DNA from: Colwellia sp. D2M02
GTDB lineage: Bacteria; Pseudomonadota; Gammaproteobacteria; Enterobacterales; Alteromonadaceae
Direction of reading: 5' to 3'
DNA length: 64,000 nucleotides
Assembly (NCBI RefSeq): GCF_018860755.1
Contig: NZ_JAHKPW010000033.1
Coordinates: 22,451 to 86,450 of the forward strand
Shown here piece after piece: positions 1 to 8,693 of the stretch. The translations under genes were made by a program, and so were the position numbers. The stretch's first letter is position 1. Each line of letters opens with the position of its first letter. The notes beneath the pieces were generated by a model, which did not search any database, was not told where the DNA came from, and was given only the letters and a program-made list of their open reading frames with translations.

Positions 1-34
1 AAGCTATACAACACTATAACTAGATGTTGTATAT

Positions 35-66
35 AAGAAAAAGGAGCATTTATGCTCCTTTTTCTT
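35..66 (+). terminator. Rho-independent terminator of a gene left of the window
   Basis: A perfect 15-bp inverted repeat (35-49 with 52-66) has a 2-nt centre and ends in a T-rich arm on the + strand. No gene for it lies inside the window, so it probably ends a + strand gene that stops before position 1. The arms are A-rich and T-rich, so it could also act on the other strand. Confidence 0.7.
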
Positions 67-193
67 CACTGGTTAAATGTTTCGGACCAGTATTTTTATT
101 TTCAATAAAGCCATATTTATAAGCTTTTAGAAAGTAGGTTATTAGTCCTGGCAATTTCAATAGGCATTCTCTTACTCGATTAGCTTATAGTAC

Positions 194-224
194 AAAAAAC
201 GCTACCTAACCTGATAACAGCGTT
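194..224 (-). terminator. Probable terminator of the DUF1330-like gene
   Basis: On the minus strand AACGCT and AGCGTT (219-224 and 198-203) can pair and are followed directly by a run of six T. It lies about 27 bp beyond the stop codon of the gene at 251-559. The stem is short, so efficiency is uncertain. Confidence 0.5.
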
Positions 225-250
225 ATTTTAGTAACACTTTTAAGTATCTC

Positions 251-559
251 TTACTCATCATGTGTTTCATGTAAAGCAATAGTGGTGGTGCTTTTTACAC
301 TTGAATGAAAGTGCTTCTGCTTTATTACTAAGTATTCAGGGTTAGCGAAAAAATCTGTCATGACTTGCTCAGATGGAAAAATAATAGTAAATACGCGATT
401 AATATTATCGACCGTTTTAGTACGTAACACTTCAGCTACTTTAAAGTCATAACCAAATGCCCCTCCAAACCTTTTAAGCAGTGGTTCCATCGCTTCTCGG
501 TAATATTGATATTCCTTATCATCAATAACTTCAAGTCCCATTATACGTTCAAATGCCAT
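251..559 (-). CDS. DUF1330-like dimeric alpha-beta barrel protein
   Basis: A 102-residue cytosolic protein without signal peptide or membrane segment. The pattern of an N-terminal strand (MGLEVIDDKEYQYYREAM), a central 'VAEVLRTKTVDNINRVFTIIFPS' type strand pair and a helix ending in 'FANPEYLVIK' is that of the DUF1330 family, small ferredoxin-like barrels whose biochemical role is unknown. The ATG at 557-559 has a good ribosome binding site (AAGGGAG, about 5 nt away). It is a single-gene unit with its own downstream hairpin, separated from aceA by aceA's terminator. Family assignment is moderately sure; no function can be given. Confidence 0.7.
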   Translation of the reverse strand: MAFERIMGLEVIDDKEYQYYREAMEPLLKRFGGAFGYDFKVAEVLRTKTVDNINRVFTIIFPSEQVMTDFFANPEYLVIKQKHFHSSVKSTTTIALHETHDE

Positions 560-672
560 ACATACTCCCTTTAATGCAGTTAAAATATCATGGTGAATGT
601 TACATTCTTTAGGTTTATTAAGTAAGCATCCTCTTACCTTTCCCTTATTATTCTTATGACTATTTGATGCAT

Positions 673-703
673 AAAAAAGCGATTACAGAAAACTGTAATC
701 GCT
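673..703 (-). terminator. Terminator of aceA
   Basis: AGCGATTACAG (678-688) and CTGTAATCGCT (693-703) form a perfect 11-bp stem with an AAAA loop. On the minus strand the stem is followed by six T, the textbook form of an intrinsic terminator, 85 bp past the aceA stop codon. Confidence 0.9.
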
Positions 704-788
704 GCTACTTCACCAAAAATGTATTTAATAATCTCTAGTAAATGCCTTTCAGTAAATAAATCCCAATAATTAACTTGCTAAAGCAAGG

Positions 789-2381
789 TTAGAATTGGTT
801 CATGGTATTATCTTTGCCTGATGCTTTTAGCGCTGCATCACCCGAGAAGTATTCTTTATGATCATCACCAATGTCTGAGCCAGACATATTCTGGTGTTTA
901 ACACAGGCAATACCTTGGCGAATTTCTTGGCGCTGTACATTTTTAACATAACCTAACATGCCTTGTTCACCGAAGTATTCCTTCGCTAAATTATCAGTAG
1001 ATAATGCCGCGGTATGGTACGTTGGCAGTGTAATTAAATGATGGAAAATACCCGCTTCTTTAGCCGCATCAGCTTGGAATGTACGAATACGCTCATCAGC
1101 CAGTACCGCAAGCTCAGTAGTATCATAATCAACATTCATTAAGTCGTCTCGAACATAGTTTGATACGTCTTGACCCGCTTCTACCATGGCATCATAAGCT
1201 TGTTGACGGAAGTTTAAGGTCCAGTTGAATGATGGTGAATTGTTGTAAACTAACTTAGCATTCGGTACTACTTCACGAATGGCATTAACCATTGCGCCGA
1301 TTTGACCAATATGCGGTTTTTCCGTTTCAATCCAAATTAAATCCGCACCATTTTGTAGTGAGGTAATACAGTCAAGTACACAACGCGCTTCACCAGTACC
1401 TTGTTTAAATTGGAATAAATTACTGGCTAAACGCTTCGGGCGCATTAATTTGCCATTTTGTTTAATAACCACATCACCATTACCTAGCTCTTCAGGTGAT
1501 ATTTCATCGCAATCTAAGAAAGCATTATATTGGTCGCCTAAATCACCAGGAGTTTTGGTTACCGCTATTTGTTTAGTTAAGCCAGCGCCTAATGAATCGG
1601 TACGCGCAACAATAATGCCGTTATCAATACCTAACTCAAGAAACGCATAACGCACCGCATTAATTTTTGCTAAAAAGTCTTCATGAGGTACGGTCACTTT
1701 GCCATCTTGGTGGCCACACTGTTTTTCATCTGACACTTGGTTTTCAATTTGAATACAACAAGCACCTGCTTCAATCATTTGCTTGGCCATTAAATAGGTG
1801 GCCTCCGCATTACCAAAACCTGCATCAATATCAGCAATAATTGGTACTACATGAGTTACATGATTATCAATTTTATCTTGAACAGCTGCTACCTCTGCGG
1901 TGTTTCCTGCCGCTTTTGCATTATCCAACTCACGAAATAAACCACCTAATTCACGGGCATCAGCTTGACGTAAAAAAGTATAAAGCTCACCAATTAAGCT
2001 AGCCACTGAGGTTTTTTCATGCATTGATTGATCAGGTAATGGACCAAATTCACTACGCAGTGCAGCAACCATCCAACCTGAAAGGTATAAATAACGGCGA
2101 TCGGTATTATTAAAGTGTTTTTTAATCGAAATCATTTTTTGCTGACCAATAAAACCATGCCAACAACCCAAAGATTGCGTGTATTGAGAACTGTCTCGAT
2201 CATAATTATCCATATCGGCACGCATAATATCCGCAGTGTATTGCGCAATTGCTAAACCATTTTTAAAATGGTTTTGAGCACGCATACGCGCTACTGACTC
2301 AGGGTTGATAGCACCCCATGAGTTACCTGCTTGTTCTTTAATTGCTTGTACTGCTTCAATTGCACTTTGATAATTAGACAT
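789..2381 (-). CDS. aceA: Isocitrate lyase
   Basis: Cleaves isocitrate to glyoxylate and succinate, the first step of the glyoxylate shunt in the cytosol, and so allows growth on acetate and fatty acids. The protein has 530 residues and belongs to the long Pseudomonas/Colwellia-type lyases. The catalytic cysteine is residue 222 in KQCGH, where E. coli has KKCGH. The C-terminus KASGKDNTMNQF is typical of this subgroup. I chose the ATG at 2379-2381 because GGAGAG lies 4 nt upstream; a longer reading from a TTG at 2393 would place that ribosome binding site inside the gene. The gene diverges from a lysR gene and has a palindromic operator candidate at 2591-2605. The partner malate synthase gene is 3 kb away. 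Confidence 0.97.
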   Translation of the reverse strand: MSNYQSAIEAVQAIKEQAGNSWGAINPESVARMRAQNHFKNGLAIAQYTADIMRADMDNYDRDSSQYTQSLGCWHGFIGQQKMISIKKHFNNTDRRYLYLSGWMVAALRSEFGPLPDQSMHEKTSVASLIGELYTFLRQADARELGGLFRELDNAKAAGNTAEVAAVQDKIDNHVTHVVPIIADIDAGFGNAEATYLMAKQMIEAGACCIQIENQVSDEKQCGHQDGKVTVPHEDFLAKINAVRYAFLELGIDNGIIVARTDSLGAGLTKQIAVTKTPGDLGDQYNAFLDCDEISPEELGNGDVVIKQNGKLMRPKRLASNLFQFKQGTGEARCVLDCITSLQNGADLIWIETEKPHIGQIGAMVNAIREVVPNAKLVYNNSPSFNWTLNFRQQAYDAMVEAGQDVSNYVRDDLMNVDYDTTELAVLADERIRTFQADAAKEAGIFHHLITLPTYHTAALSTDNLAKEYFGEQGMLGYVKNVQRQEIRQGIACVKHQNMSGSDIGDDHKEYFSGDAALKASGKDNTMNQF

Positions 2382-2589
2382 AACGCTCTCCAAAGGTGGT
2401 TAGGTATTCTTCTTTATAATGTTGTGTAATTTGGGCACTCGAGCCATGATTTTACGCGTTCCGTTTGATATATTATCGAGGTGATAACCCCGCCAAAACT
2501 GAATAGTAAAATGTAAGCTTTCACACCTGACAACAAAAACAATAAACCAATACACCAACATTTATAAAATATATAATAACTATTACCAT

Positions 2590-2607
2590 CATTCACATTA
2601 TGAATAG
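2590..2607. promoter_or_regulatory. Palindromic operator candidate upstream of aceA (LysR-box type)
   Basis: CATTCACATTATGAATAG contains the dyad ATTCA-N5-TGAAT (2591-2605) and fits the T-N11-A pattern of LysR-type sites. The same 18 bases occur at 5123-5140 upstream of glcB. The site lies in the 438-bp gap between aceA and lysR, about 210 nt before the aceA start and 212 nt before the lysR start. Nothing else with clear identity is seen in this gap; a 60-codon minus-strand reading frame inside it has no coding signs. Confidence 0.7.
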
Positions 2608-2819
2608 ATAAAAAATCTTATCCGCAGTAAACTCAAGATAATGTTGACGGTGAAGTTAATGTTAATTAATACACAGAACAGGTATAGACTGCTTTTAGGT
2701 GCTGAACTCGGGTTATTTAGATTTATTTTCGGTTGTTTACGACTAATGGCGCATTGAAGTCTATTGCTGTTTAGCTTATATCTATTTTTATTATATAAAA
2801 TAAGAGAGCCATAGATTTT

Positions 2820-3767
2820 ATGAATATTTCTAAAATTGATCTGAATTTACTCATTTATTTAGATGTTTTGCTACGCGAAAAAAATGTAACTCGTGCAGCA
2901 AGTCAATTAAATATTACTCAGCCAGCGATGAGTAATGGCTTAAAAAGACTAAGAACACTCTTTAATGATCCTATCTTGGTGAGAACCTCAGACGGTATGG
3001 TACCAACTGAACGAGCACGTACTCTAGCGCCAAATATTAGAAAAATATTATTAGAGCTTGAAGAAACGTTACAAGGTGAAGAAGAGTTTAGTGAGCACAA
3101 TAGCCAACGTGTTTTTAGGATTATGGCGAGCGATTATGCGGCTTCAACCTTAATACCACCATTACTTAAACAGTTAAATCAAGTCGCCCCTAATATTACT
3201 TTAGATATCATGACTCCCAGTGATGTTACCTTTCATGACGTAGAGGCGGGTAAAATTGATATGGCGATTAATCGCTTTGATGAATTACCACAATCATTTC
3301 ATCAAAAAGCAATTTGGCGCGACACCTTTTCTTGCTTACTCAGTGCTGATAACCCTGTGGTAAGTAAATTTAACTTAAACACTTACCTAGGCGCTAAACA
3401 TGTTTGGGTTTCAAAAACTGGTTTTGGTGTTGGCGTAGGTATGGATCCAAAAGATGTGCAAAAATTAGGCTGGGTTGATGAGGCCCTAGCGCGTTTAGGT
3501 AAAAAGCGAGACATTAAAGTATTTACCCGCAATTACCATGTTGCAATGCAGTTGGCTTATGAAGATAACTTAATTGCTACATTGCCGACAAAAGCGGCGA
3601 TGTTACACAAAAATGATAGTAGCTTTATTATTGTAAAGCCGCCTTTTGATATTCCTGATATTGAATTAAAAATGATCTGGAGCCCTTTACTGCATCATGA
3701 TGCAAGCCATGTTTGGTTTAGGCAATTAGTCATAGCTGCCGCTAAAAAGTGCCAAGAGTTACATTAA
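2820..3767 (+). CDS. LysR-family transcriptional regulator, candidate glyoxylate-shunt regulator
   Basis: A 315-residue LysR-type regulator. Residues about 5-64 form the winged helix-turn-helix (IDLNLLIYLDVLLREKNVTR, then QPAMSNGLKRLR), and residues about 90-300 form the periplasmic-binding-like effector domain. The start at 2820 has AGAG about 12 nt upstream, a weak site, but the N-terminus 'MNISKIDLNLL' is standard for the family. It lies between aceA and lrgAB-glcB, and an identical palindrome is found upstream of aceA and glcB, so I infer that it controls both. In E. coli the shunt is controlled by IclR, which is a different family. The effector is unknown. Confidence 0.9.
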   Translation: MNISKIDLNLLIYLDVLLREKNVTRAASQLNITQPAMSNGLKRLRTLFNDPILVRTSDGMVPTERARTLAPNIRKILLELEETLQGEEEFSEHNSQRVFRIMASDYAASTLIPPLLKQLNQVAPNITLDIMTPSDVTFHDVEAGKIDMAINRFDELPQSFHQKAIWRDTFSCLLSADNPVVSKFNLNTYLGAKHVWVSKTGFGVGVGMDPKDVQKLGWVDEALARLGKKRDIKVFTRNYHVAMQLAYEDNLIATLPTKAAMLHKNDSSFIIVKPPFDIPDIELKMIWSPLLHHDASHVWFRQLVIAAAKKCQELH

Positions 3768-3829
3768 ATAGTGTAAAATAATAACCGTCTATTGCTCAAA
3801 ATGAAGTAAGACCTCGACAAAGGATCTAT

Positions 3830-3880
3830 ATGGAACATAGCCCTACCGTGAAACTACAATTTATTATGAAAAATACATGA
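3830..3880 (+). CDS. 16-codon leader ORF coupled to lrgA
   Basis: A short reading frame starts at ATG 3830 behind a good ribosome binding site (AAAGGAT) and ends in a TGA that overlaps the lrgA start codon as ATGA. It encodes MEHSPTVKLQFIMKNT. lrgA itself shows no ribosome binding site, so ribosomes that finish this leader could start lrgA by translational coupling. The peptide has no recognised function, and it could simply be a device for setting the level of lrgA translation. Confidence 0.45.
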   Translation: MEHSPTVKLQFIMKNT

Positions 3881-4257
3881 CGGTTAAAAATTTTTGTTAC
3901 ACCCTGTTTGCGATTGCTTTTAGTTTAGCGTTAGGTAAGCTCACTCACGCCTTAATATCAGGTCTGCCAGCGAGTTTGTATGGCATGATTTTTTACTGCG
4001 TTTTTTTGCAATTAAATTGGTTTGATGCCAATAAAGTCAGCCAAGTTAACTTGTGGTTAGTAAAGCACATGGGCGTGTGTTTTGTTCCTGCTGGTATTGG
4101 TATTATTAATCATTTTGATTTAATAAAGCAGCATGGCGTTGCGTTAATTGGTATTATATTTATTTCTACTTTTATTCTTCTGACCTTAATTGGCTGGTTA
4201 AGTGAACGCTTTCTCGTGGAAAAAAACTCAACTAGTGCAACAATAAGTAATCAATAA
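3877..4257 (+). CDS. lrgA: CidA/LrgA-family membrane protein
   Basis: A 126-residue inner-membrane protein with four predicted hydrophobic segments and the family core 'LPASLYGMIFYCVFLQ' and 'GVCFVPAGIGIINHFDLI'. LrgA/CidA proteins were first described as holin-like. In Bacillus and Streptococcus the LrgAB-type pair has been linked to pyruvate transport. The gene is followed after 1 bp by lrgB, so the two form one transcription and translation unit. It sits between the regulator and malate synthase genes of the glyoxylate shunt, which suggests a role in moving a small organic acid; this is inference. The start overlaps the stop of a 16-codon leader frame. Confidence 0.85.
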   Translation: MTVKNFCYTLFAIAFSLALGKLTHALISGLPASLYGMIFYCVFLQLNWFDANKVSQVNLWLVKHMGVCFVPAGIGIINHFDLIKQHGVALIGIIFISTFILLTLIGWLSERFLVEKNSTSATISNQ

Positions 4258-4258
4258 C

Positions 4259-4969
4259 ATGATGTCTCAAGAACAATTACTCGCCAGTATAGTGCTCACA
4301 TTAGCCAGTTTAATTATTTATCAAATAGCCACTTATGCCCAGCAAAAGTGGCAATCTATTTTACTAAACCCGATGCTAGTAACCATTACTGTACTAGCAC
4401 CTATTTTAGTCTCCGCGAATATAAATTATCAGCAATACATGCAAGCAACTCAGTTACTTAACTTTATGCTTGAACCCGCGATTGTCGCTTTAGGCTTTCC
4501 GTTATACTTACAGTTAAGAAACGTCAAATACCACTGGAAGGAGATCCTCGCTATTCTTTCATTAGGTATCGTTATTGTTATTATCATCAGCTTTGTTGCA
4601 ACAATGGCGCTTATTGCTATCCCTGAAATTGCAGTAGCACTTTCCTTAAAGTCGGTGACAACCCCTATTGGTATCGCCCTAACCGAGCAAGAAGCTGGTG
4701 ATAGTTCAATTACCGCTTTTGCGATAATGATTGCCGGCTTTAGCGGCGCTTTACTCGGTCCTCGCTGGTTACACTTTATTGGCGTTAACTCAGTTAAAGC
4801 CCAAGGCTTAGCTATTGGTAGCGCTAGCCATGTTATTGGTACTGCAGTACTGGCTAAAATAAGCGCCGAGCACGCAGCTTACAGCTCGGTCGCGCTAATT
4901 TTTTCAGCCTTGTTAACCGCGTTAATCAGCCCTTGGTTAATTCCTCTTATGCAGCAGTTTTACAGCTAA
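4259..4969 (+). CDS. lrgB: LrgB/CidB-family membrane protein
   Basis: A 236-residue polytopic inner-membrane protein of the usual LrgB length. Family hallmarks are 'EPAIVALGFPLYLQ', 'LSLKSVTTPIGIALTEQ', 'AGFSGALLGPRWLHF' and the C-terminal 'GSASHVIGTAVLA' segment. It is the obligate partner of LrgA, encoded 1 bp upstream. Start choice is between two adjacent ATG codons (4259 or 4262). The pair is known as a murein-hydrolase exporter/antiholin system in Gram-positive bacteria and, more recently, as a pyruvate carrier. With no lytic genes nearby, transport of a C2-C3 acid fits the neighbourhood better. Confidence 0.88.
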   Translation: MMSQEQLLASIVLTLASLIIYQIATYAQQKWQSILLNPMLVTITVLAPILVSANINYQQYMQATQLLNFMLEPAIVALGFPLYLQLRNVKYHWKEILAILSLGIVIVIIISFVATMALIAIPEIAVALSLKSVTTPIGIALTEQEAGDSSITAFAIMIAGFSGALLGPRWLHFIGVNSVKAQGLAIGSASHVIGTAVLAKISAEHAAYSSVALIFSALLTALISPWLIPLMQQFYS

Positions 4970-5472
4970 ATAGTTATTAATACTTCCATGCATAGCTATT
5001 GTTATTTATTCGCTCGTATAGACTAGCTTCTGACTAAGCCTGTCTTTTTAAGATTACTTCAACTACCTCTTTCTTCTTTACTCTTTGATTAATATTTCTG
5101 TTTTCTATAAAAACAAAACTAGCATTCACATTATGAATAGTAGTTATCATAAAGTGAAATATTGATAAACACATGAAATAAAAAGTGACACCTTTAATTT
5201 TTTATTCTTTTATTTCAATAACTAATATAAAAAAACCATACTGACTCAACGATAAGGTTGTTGTTTTATTTTTTTTCAGTCTGTTAGTGCTATTGCCATA
5301 ACGCGCTTTCCTCCTTAGGATTGTTTTATATAGAACATTAAGTGGAAGCTTTCATAGTAACAATCAAAAAACTTCCATTAACGATACCTAACGGTTCAAT
5401 AGTCGTTCTCATACCCGTATTATTGCGTGTTGATTATGGTTATTCACAGCCAATAAATATATCGAGGGGCTT
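4970..5472. other. 503-bp gap with the glcB control region
   Basis: No gene is visible. The left part is AT-rich without clear hairpins. The operator candidate at 5123-5140 is the only strong signal. It is followed by TAGTTAT (5141-5147), which also follows the equivalent site upstream of aceA on the minus strand (GGTAATAGTTAT). If transcription starts near the site, glcB would have an untranslated leader of about 300 nt. I see no recognisable riboswitch in it. Confidence 0.5.
5123..5140. promoter_or_regulatory. Palindromic operator candidate upstream of glcB, identical to the aceA site
   Basis: CATTCACATTATGAATAG matches 2590-2607 in all 18 bases and contains ATTCA-N5-TGAAT. It lies 333 nt before the glcB start codon in non-coding DNA. 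Two identical copies upstream of the two dedicated enzymes of one pathway, flanking a lysR gene, make a shared regulator likely. Confidence 0.7.
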
Positions 5473-7677
5473 ATGTCACAAGCAACAAAGTTAAAAGAAA
5501 GCACAGCAGTAAATAATACCGTGATGGTTAATGGCTTAACGGTTAGTGAGTGTTTATTCGAGTTTATTGAAAGTGAAGCCTTAGTTGGCACAGGTATTTC
5601 ATCTAGCCACTTTTGGCAAGGTTTTGCATATCTTATTGAAGACTTAAGCGGCGAAAACGCCAAGTTACTAGCTAAGCGTGACGCTTTGCAAGCTAAAATA
5701 GATCAATGGCATCAAGATAACTTTGCCGAAAAATTTAGCTTTGAAAATTACAAAAAGTTTCTGTTAGAAATTAATTATTTATTACCTAGCCTAAAAGATT
5801 TCTCGATTACTACCGATCATGTTGATAGTGAACTAGCCACCATAGCAGGTCCGCAACTGGTGGTACCTATTATGAATGCCCGCTTTGCCTTAAATGCGGT
5901 AAATGCTCGCTGGGGAAGTTTGTATGATGCTTTATATGGCAGCGATGCCATTAATGAAGATGACGGCGCTAAAAAAACAGCGAGTTATAACCCCACTCGT
6001 GGTCAGCGAGTTATCAATTACGCCAAAGCTTACCTTAACCACATTTTACCGTTAAACCAAGGTAAGCACGAAGAAGTACTAGGTTATCATTTAAATGAGC
6101 AACAACTGGTTGTTAGTTTACCTAACGGTAAACAAAGCACTTTAGTTAACAATGATGCTTTCATTGGTTTTACTGGCAGTATTAATCAACCCAGTAGCCT
6201 TGCTTTTAAACATAACGGTTTACATTTAGAGCTAGTGTTTGATAGAGACAGTGTTATTGGTAAAACAGATCCCTCTGGCTTAAGTGACGTACTCCTTGAG
6301 TCAGCCCTGACCACCATTATGGACTGTGAAGACTCCGTTGCAGCGGTTGACGGTGAAGATAAAGTTATCGCTTATCGAAACTGGTTAGGGTTAATGAATG
6401 GCACTTTATCGTGTGATATGAACAAAAATGGCCAACAATTTACCCGCTGTATGAATGACGACCGTCACTATCAAACACTATCAGGTAACACTAAAACCTT
6501 AAAAGGTCGCAGTTTAATGTTCGTGCGTAATGTTGGCCATTTAATGACAAATAATGCCATTATTGACGCTAACGGTAATGAAGTTCCCGAAGGTATTATG
6601 GACGCGATGATCACTTCATTAATTGCATTACATGACATTCAAGGCAACGGAAAATATCGCAATAGCCAAGAAGCTTCAATTTACATTGTAAAACCTAAAA
6701 TGCACGGCCCTGATGAAGTCGCCTTTGCCAACACATTATTCTCACGAGTTGAAGGTATTTTAAATCTGCCTAAAAATACGATAAAAATGGGCATAATGGA
6801 TGAAGAGCGCCGTACCAGTATTAACTTAAAAAACTGCATTTTTGCCGCTAAAGAGCGTGTGGTATTTATCAATACAGGCTTTTTAGATAGAACAGGCGAT
6901 GAAATACATACTTCGATGATGGCCGGTCCAATGGCGCGTAAGGCGGATATAAAAAATACGCCATGGATCAGCGCTTATGAAGACAATAACGTTGATGTGG
7001 GCCTGCAGTGTGGTTTTAGTCAGAAGGCTCAAATAGGTAAAGGTATGTGGCCTATTCCTGAGCAAATGGCCAACATGCTTGCTACTAAAATAGGTCATGT
7101 TAACGCAGGAGCTAATACCGCGTGGGTACCATCACCAACAGCGGCCACTTTACATGCCTTACATTATCATCAAGTGAATGTATTTGATTTGCAAGAGCAA
7201 CTGAAATTGCGTCAGCGCGCCAATATAGACGATATTTTAACGATTCCTTTAGCAAGTGACCCAACTTGGAGTGAAGCAGAAATAACCGCTGAACTTGATA
7301 ATAATATTCAAGGAATTTTAGGCTATGTTGTACGTTGGATAGATCAAGGGGTTGGCTGTTCAAAGGTTCCAGATATTAACAACGTTGGTTTAATGGAAGA
7401 TAGAGCAACTTTACGTATTTCAAGTCAACATATTGCTAATTGGCTACAACACAAGGTTTGTACTAAAGCACAGGTAAAGGCTAGCTTAGTAAAAATGGCA
7501 AAAGTTGTTGATCAACAAAATCAGCATGATAAAAACTATCAAGCCATGAGCATTAACCTTGAACATAACATTGCCTTTCAAGCTGCATCGGCTTTAATAT
7601 TTCAAGGTGTGCAACAACCTAATGGTTATACCGAGCCACTTTTACACCAATTTAGGCTAGCTAAAAAAAGCGCTTAG
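5473..7677 (+). CDS. glcB: Malate synthase G
   Basis: Condenses glyoxylate with acetyl-CoA to malate, the second step of the glyoxylate shunt. With 734 residues it is the large monomeric G isoform; the A isoform has about 530. Visible signatures are '[12 protein letters not shown]' around the catalytic arginine, '[12 protein letters not shown]' at residues 442-453 with the magnesium-binding acid, '[12 protein letters not shown]', '[20 protein letters not shown]' and '[13 protein letters not shown]', where Asp643 matches the catalytic base Asp631 of E. coli. The start has GAGGGG about 6 nt upstream. It forms a separate unit from lrgAB, with its own operator candidate and terminator. Confidence 0.97.
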   Translation: MSQATKLKESTAVNNTVMVNGLTVSECLFEFIESEALVGTGISSSHFWQGFAYLIEDLSGENAKLLAKRDALQAKIDQWHQDNFAEKFSFENYKKFLLEINYLLPSLKDFSITTDHVDSELATIAGPQLVVPIMNARFALNAVNARWGSLYDALYGSDAINEDDGAKKTASYNPTRGQRVINYAKAYLNHILPLNQGKHEEVLGYHLNEQQLVVSLPNGKQSTLVNNDAFIGFTGSINQPSSLAFKHNGLHLELVFDRDSVIGKTDPSGLSDVLLESALTTIMDCEDSVAAVDGEDKVIAYRNWLGLMNGTLSCDMNKNGQQFTRCMNDDRHYQTLSGNTKTLKGRSLMFVRNVGHLMTNNAIIDANGNEVPEGIMDAMITSLIALHDIQGNGKYRNSQEASIYIVKPKMHGPDEVAFANTLFSRVEGILNLPKNTIKMGIMDEERRTSINLKNCIFAAKERVVFINTGFLDRTGDEIHTSMMAGPMARKADIKNTPWISAYEDNNVDVGLQCGFSQKAQIGKGMWPIPEQMANMLATKIGHVNAGANTAWVPSPTAATLHALHYHQVNVFDLQEQLKLRQRANIDDILTIPLASDPTWSEAEITAELDNNIQGILGYVVRWIDQGVGCSKVPDINNVGLMEDRATLRISSQHIANWLQHKVCTKAQVKASLVKMAKVVDQQNQHDKNYQAMSINLEHNIAFQAASALIFQGVQQPNGYTEPLLHQFRLAKKSA

Positions 7678-7700
7678 CGGTAAAGTATTTCAACAAAAGC

Positions 7701-7746
7701 AAAGTAGCCATTTACGACTCCCAACCTCGTAAGTGGCTACTTTTTT
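7701..7746 (+). terminator. Terminator of glcB
   Basis: A 16-bp stem (7701-7716 with 7728-7743, one G-T pair) has an 11-nt loop and a run of T at 7741-7746. It lies 24 bp after the glcB stop codon. Confidence 0.9.
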
Positions 7747-7950
7747 GTTTGTACTTTTTGTTTGTGTAAGCATAGCCCAGTTACTGAACTGAATTAATCG
7801 ACAACCTACCTCAATCCAATAGTATTTTTGTAACAATATATCTATAGTCAAAATACATAGTAACAATTGTAATTTTTTTGTAATCGCTTAAAATATTCGG
7901 GTTTTAAATTGCAGTAATAAGCGTGACCTCTGTTTTAAAGGATTCAAACA

Positions 7951-8409
7951 ATGAAATACAGTAAACTTTTATTAATAAATTGTATCGCCGCACTGATATT
8001 AGCGGTAACTATTTTACCTGCGCTTGCTCAACCGGTATTACACTCTCCCTCTCTAAAGCTACAAAAACCTGAGATTGATCAAAACATGATTAACAATGGT
8101 TTACGATCAACCTTACACCTTAAGGTTTATCGTTATACTTTAGGAGATAGCCGTCCAACACTAGCACTTAGCACATTGTCTTCTGGTTTTAAACATAGCC
8201 TTTCAGCAACTCTAATATTAAATAGCCAACCTATTATTGAAGGTAATGAGTTTTCAATGGTTAACAGCAAAAAAAAACGTAATACCTTTTTTGAAACAAC
8301 AATGATGTTCAATGATAAGTTACAGCAGTTTTTATCTTTTTTCTCACGTGATAAAAATACAGATAACAATGCTGGCACCACTAAAAACAACAAAGATAAA
8401 AGCTGCTAA
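7951..8409 (+). CDS. Small exported protein of unknown function
   Basis: 152 residues. An N-terminal signal peptide is clear: lysine at residues 2 and 5, a hydrophobic stretch 'LLLINCIAALILAVTILPA' and a cleavage-like LAQ at about residue 26. The mature part has no motif I recognise. It contains a basic KKKKR cluster around residues 105-110 and an asparagine/lysine-rich C-terminus ending in Cys. AAAGGA is 8 nt before the ATG. It stands alone, with about 270 bp of gene-free DNA on each side; the left gap holds the glcB terminator and the right gap shows nothing clear. Confidence 0.6.
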   Translation: MKYSKLLLINCIAALILAVTILPALAQPVLHSPSLKLQKPEIDQNMINNGLRSTLHLKVYRYTLGDSRPTLALSTLSSGFKHSLSATLILNSQPIIEGNEFSMVNSKKKRNTFFETTMMFNDKLQQFLSFFSRDKNTDNNAGTTKNNKDKSC

Positions 8410-8693
8410 CATATATAATATTTTAATAAAATCAACCTAAACTCTACCTAGTTATCATAAATAGCTAATATGCTGTTTAATCATTAACAATGAATGGTTT
8501 GCCGTTAATGCCCCTCCCCAGCCCTTCGCACTATCGTTAACATTTAAGTAATTTAGGTAATTCAATTACTGAATCAATTTACTCAACTCCTCATTTTCAG
8601 GTACTCTATACCTTAAGCGGTACCTTAGATAAAGCTTAGCGGTAACCCGCAAACATCTAATCACCATATATACGACAAGTTACTCAAATAATA

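Noticed and set aside
50..181. 43-codon minus-strand frame at the left edge, ending LTSEEKGA
   Set aside because: Codon content looks plausible, but it has only a weak TTG start and runs through the terminator hairpin at 35-66, so I cannot support it as a gene.
2414..2596. 60-codon minus-strand frame between aceA and lysR
   Set aside because: It lies in the aceA leader, overlaps the operator candidate region, has no ribosome binding site and no recognisable protein features.
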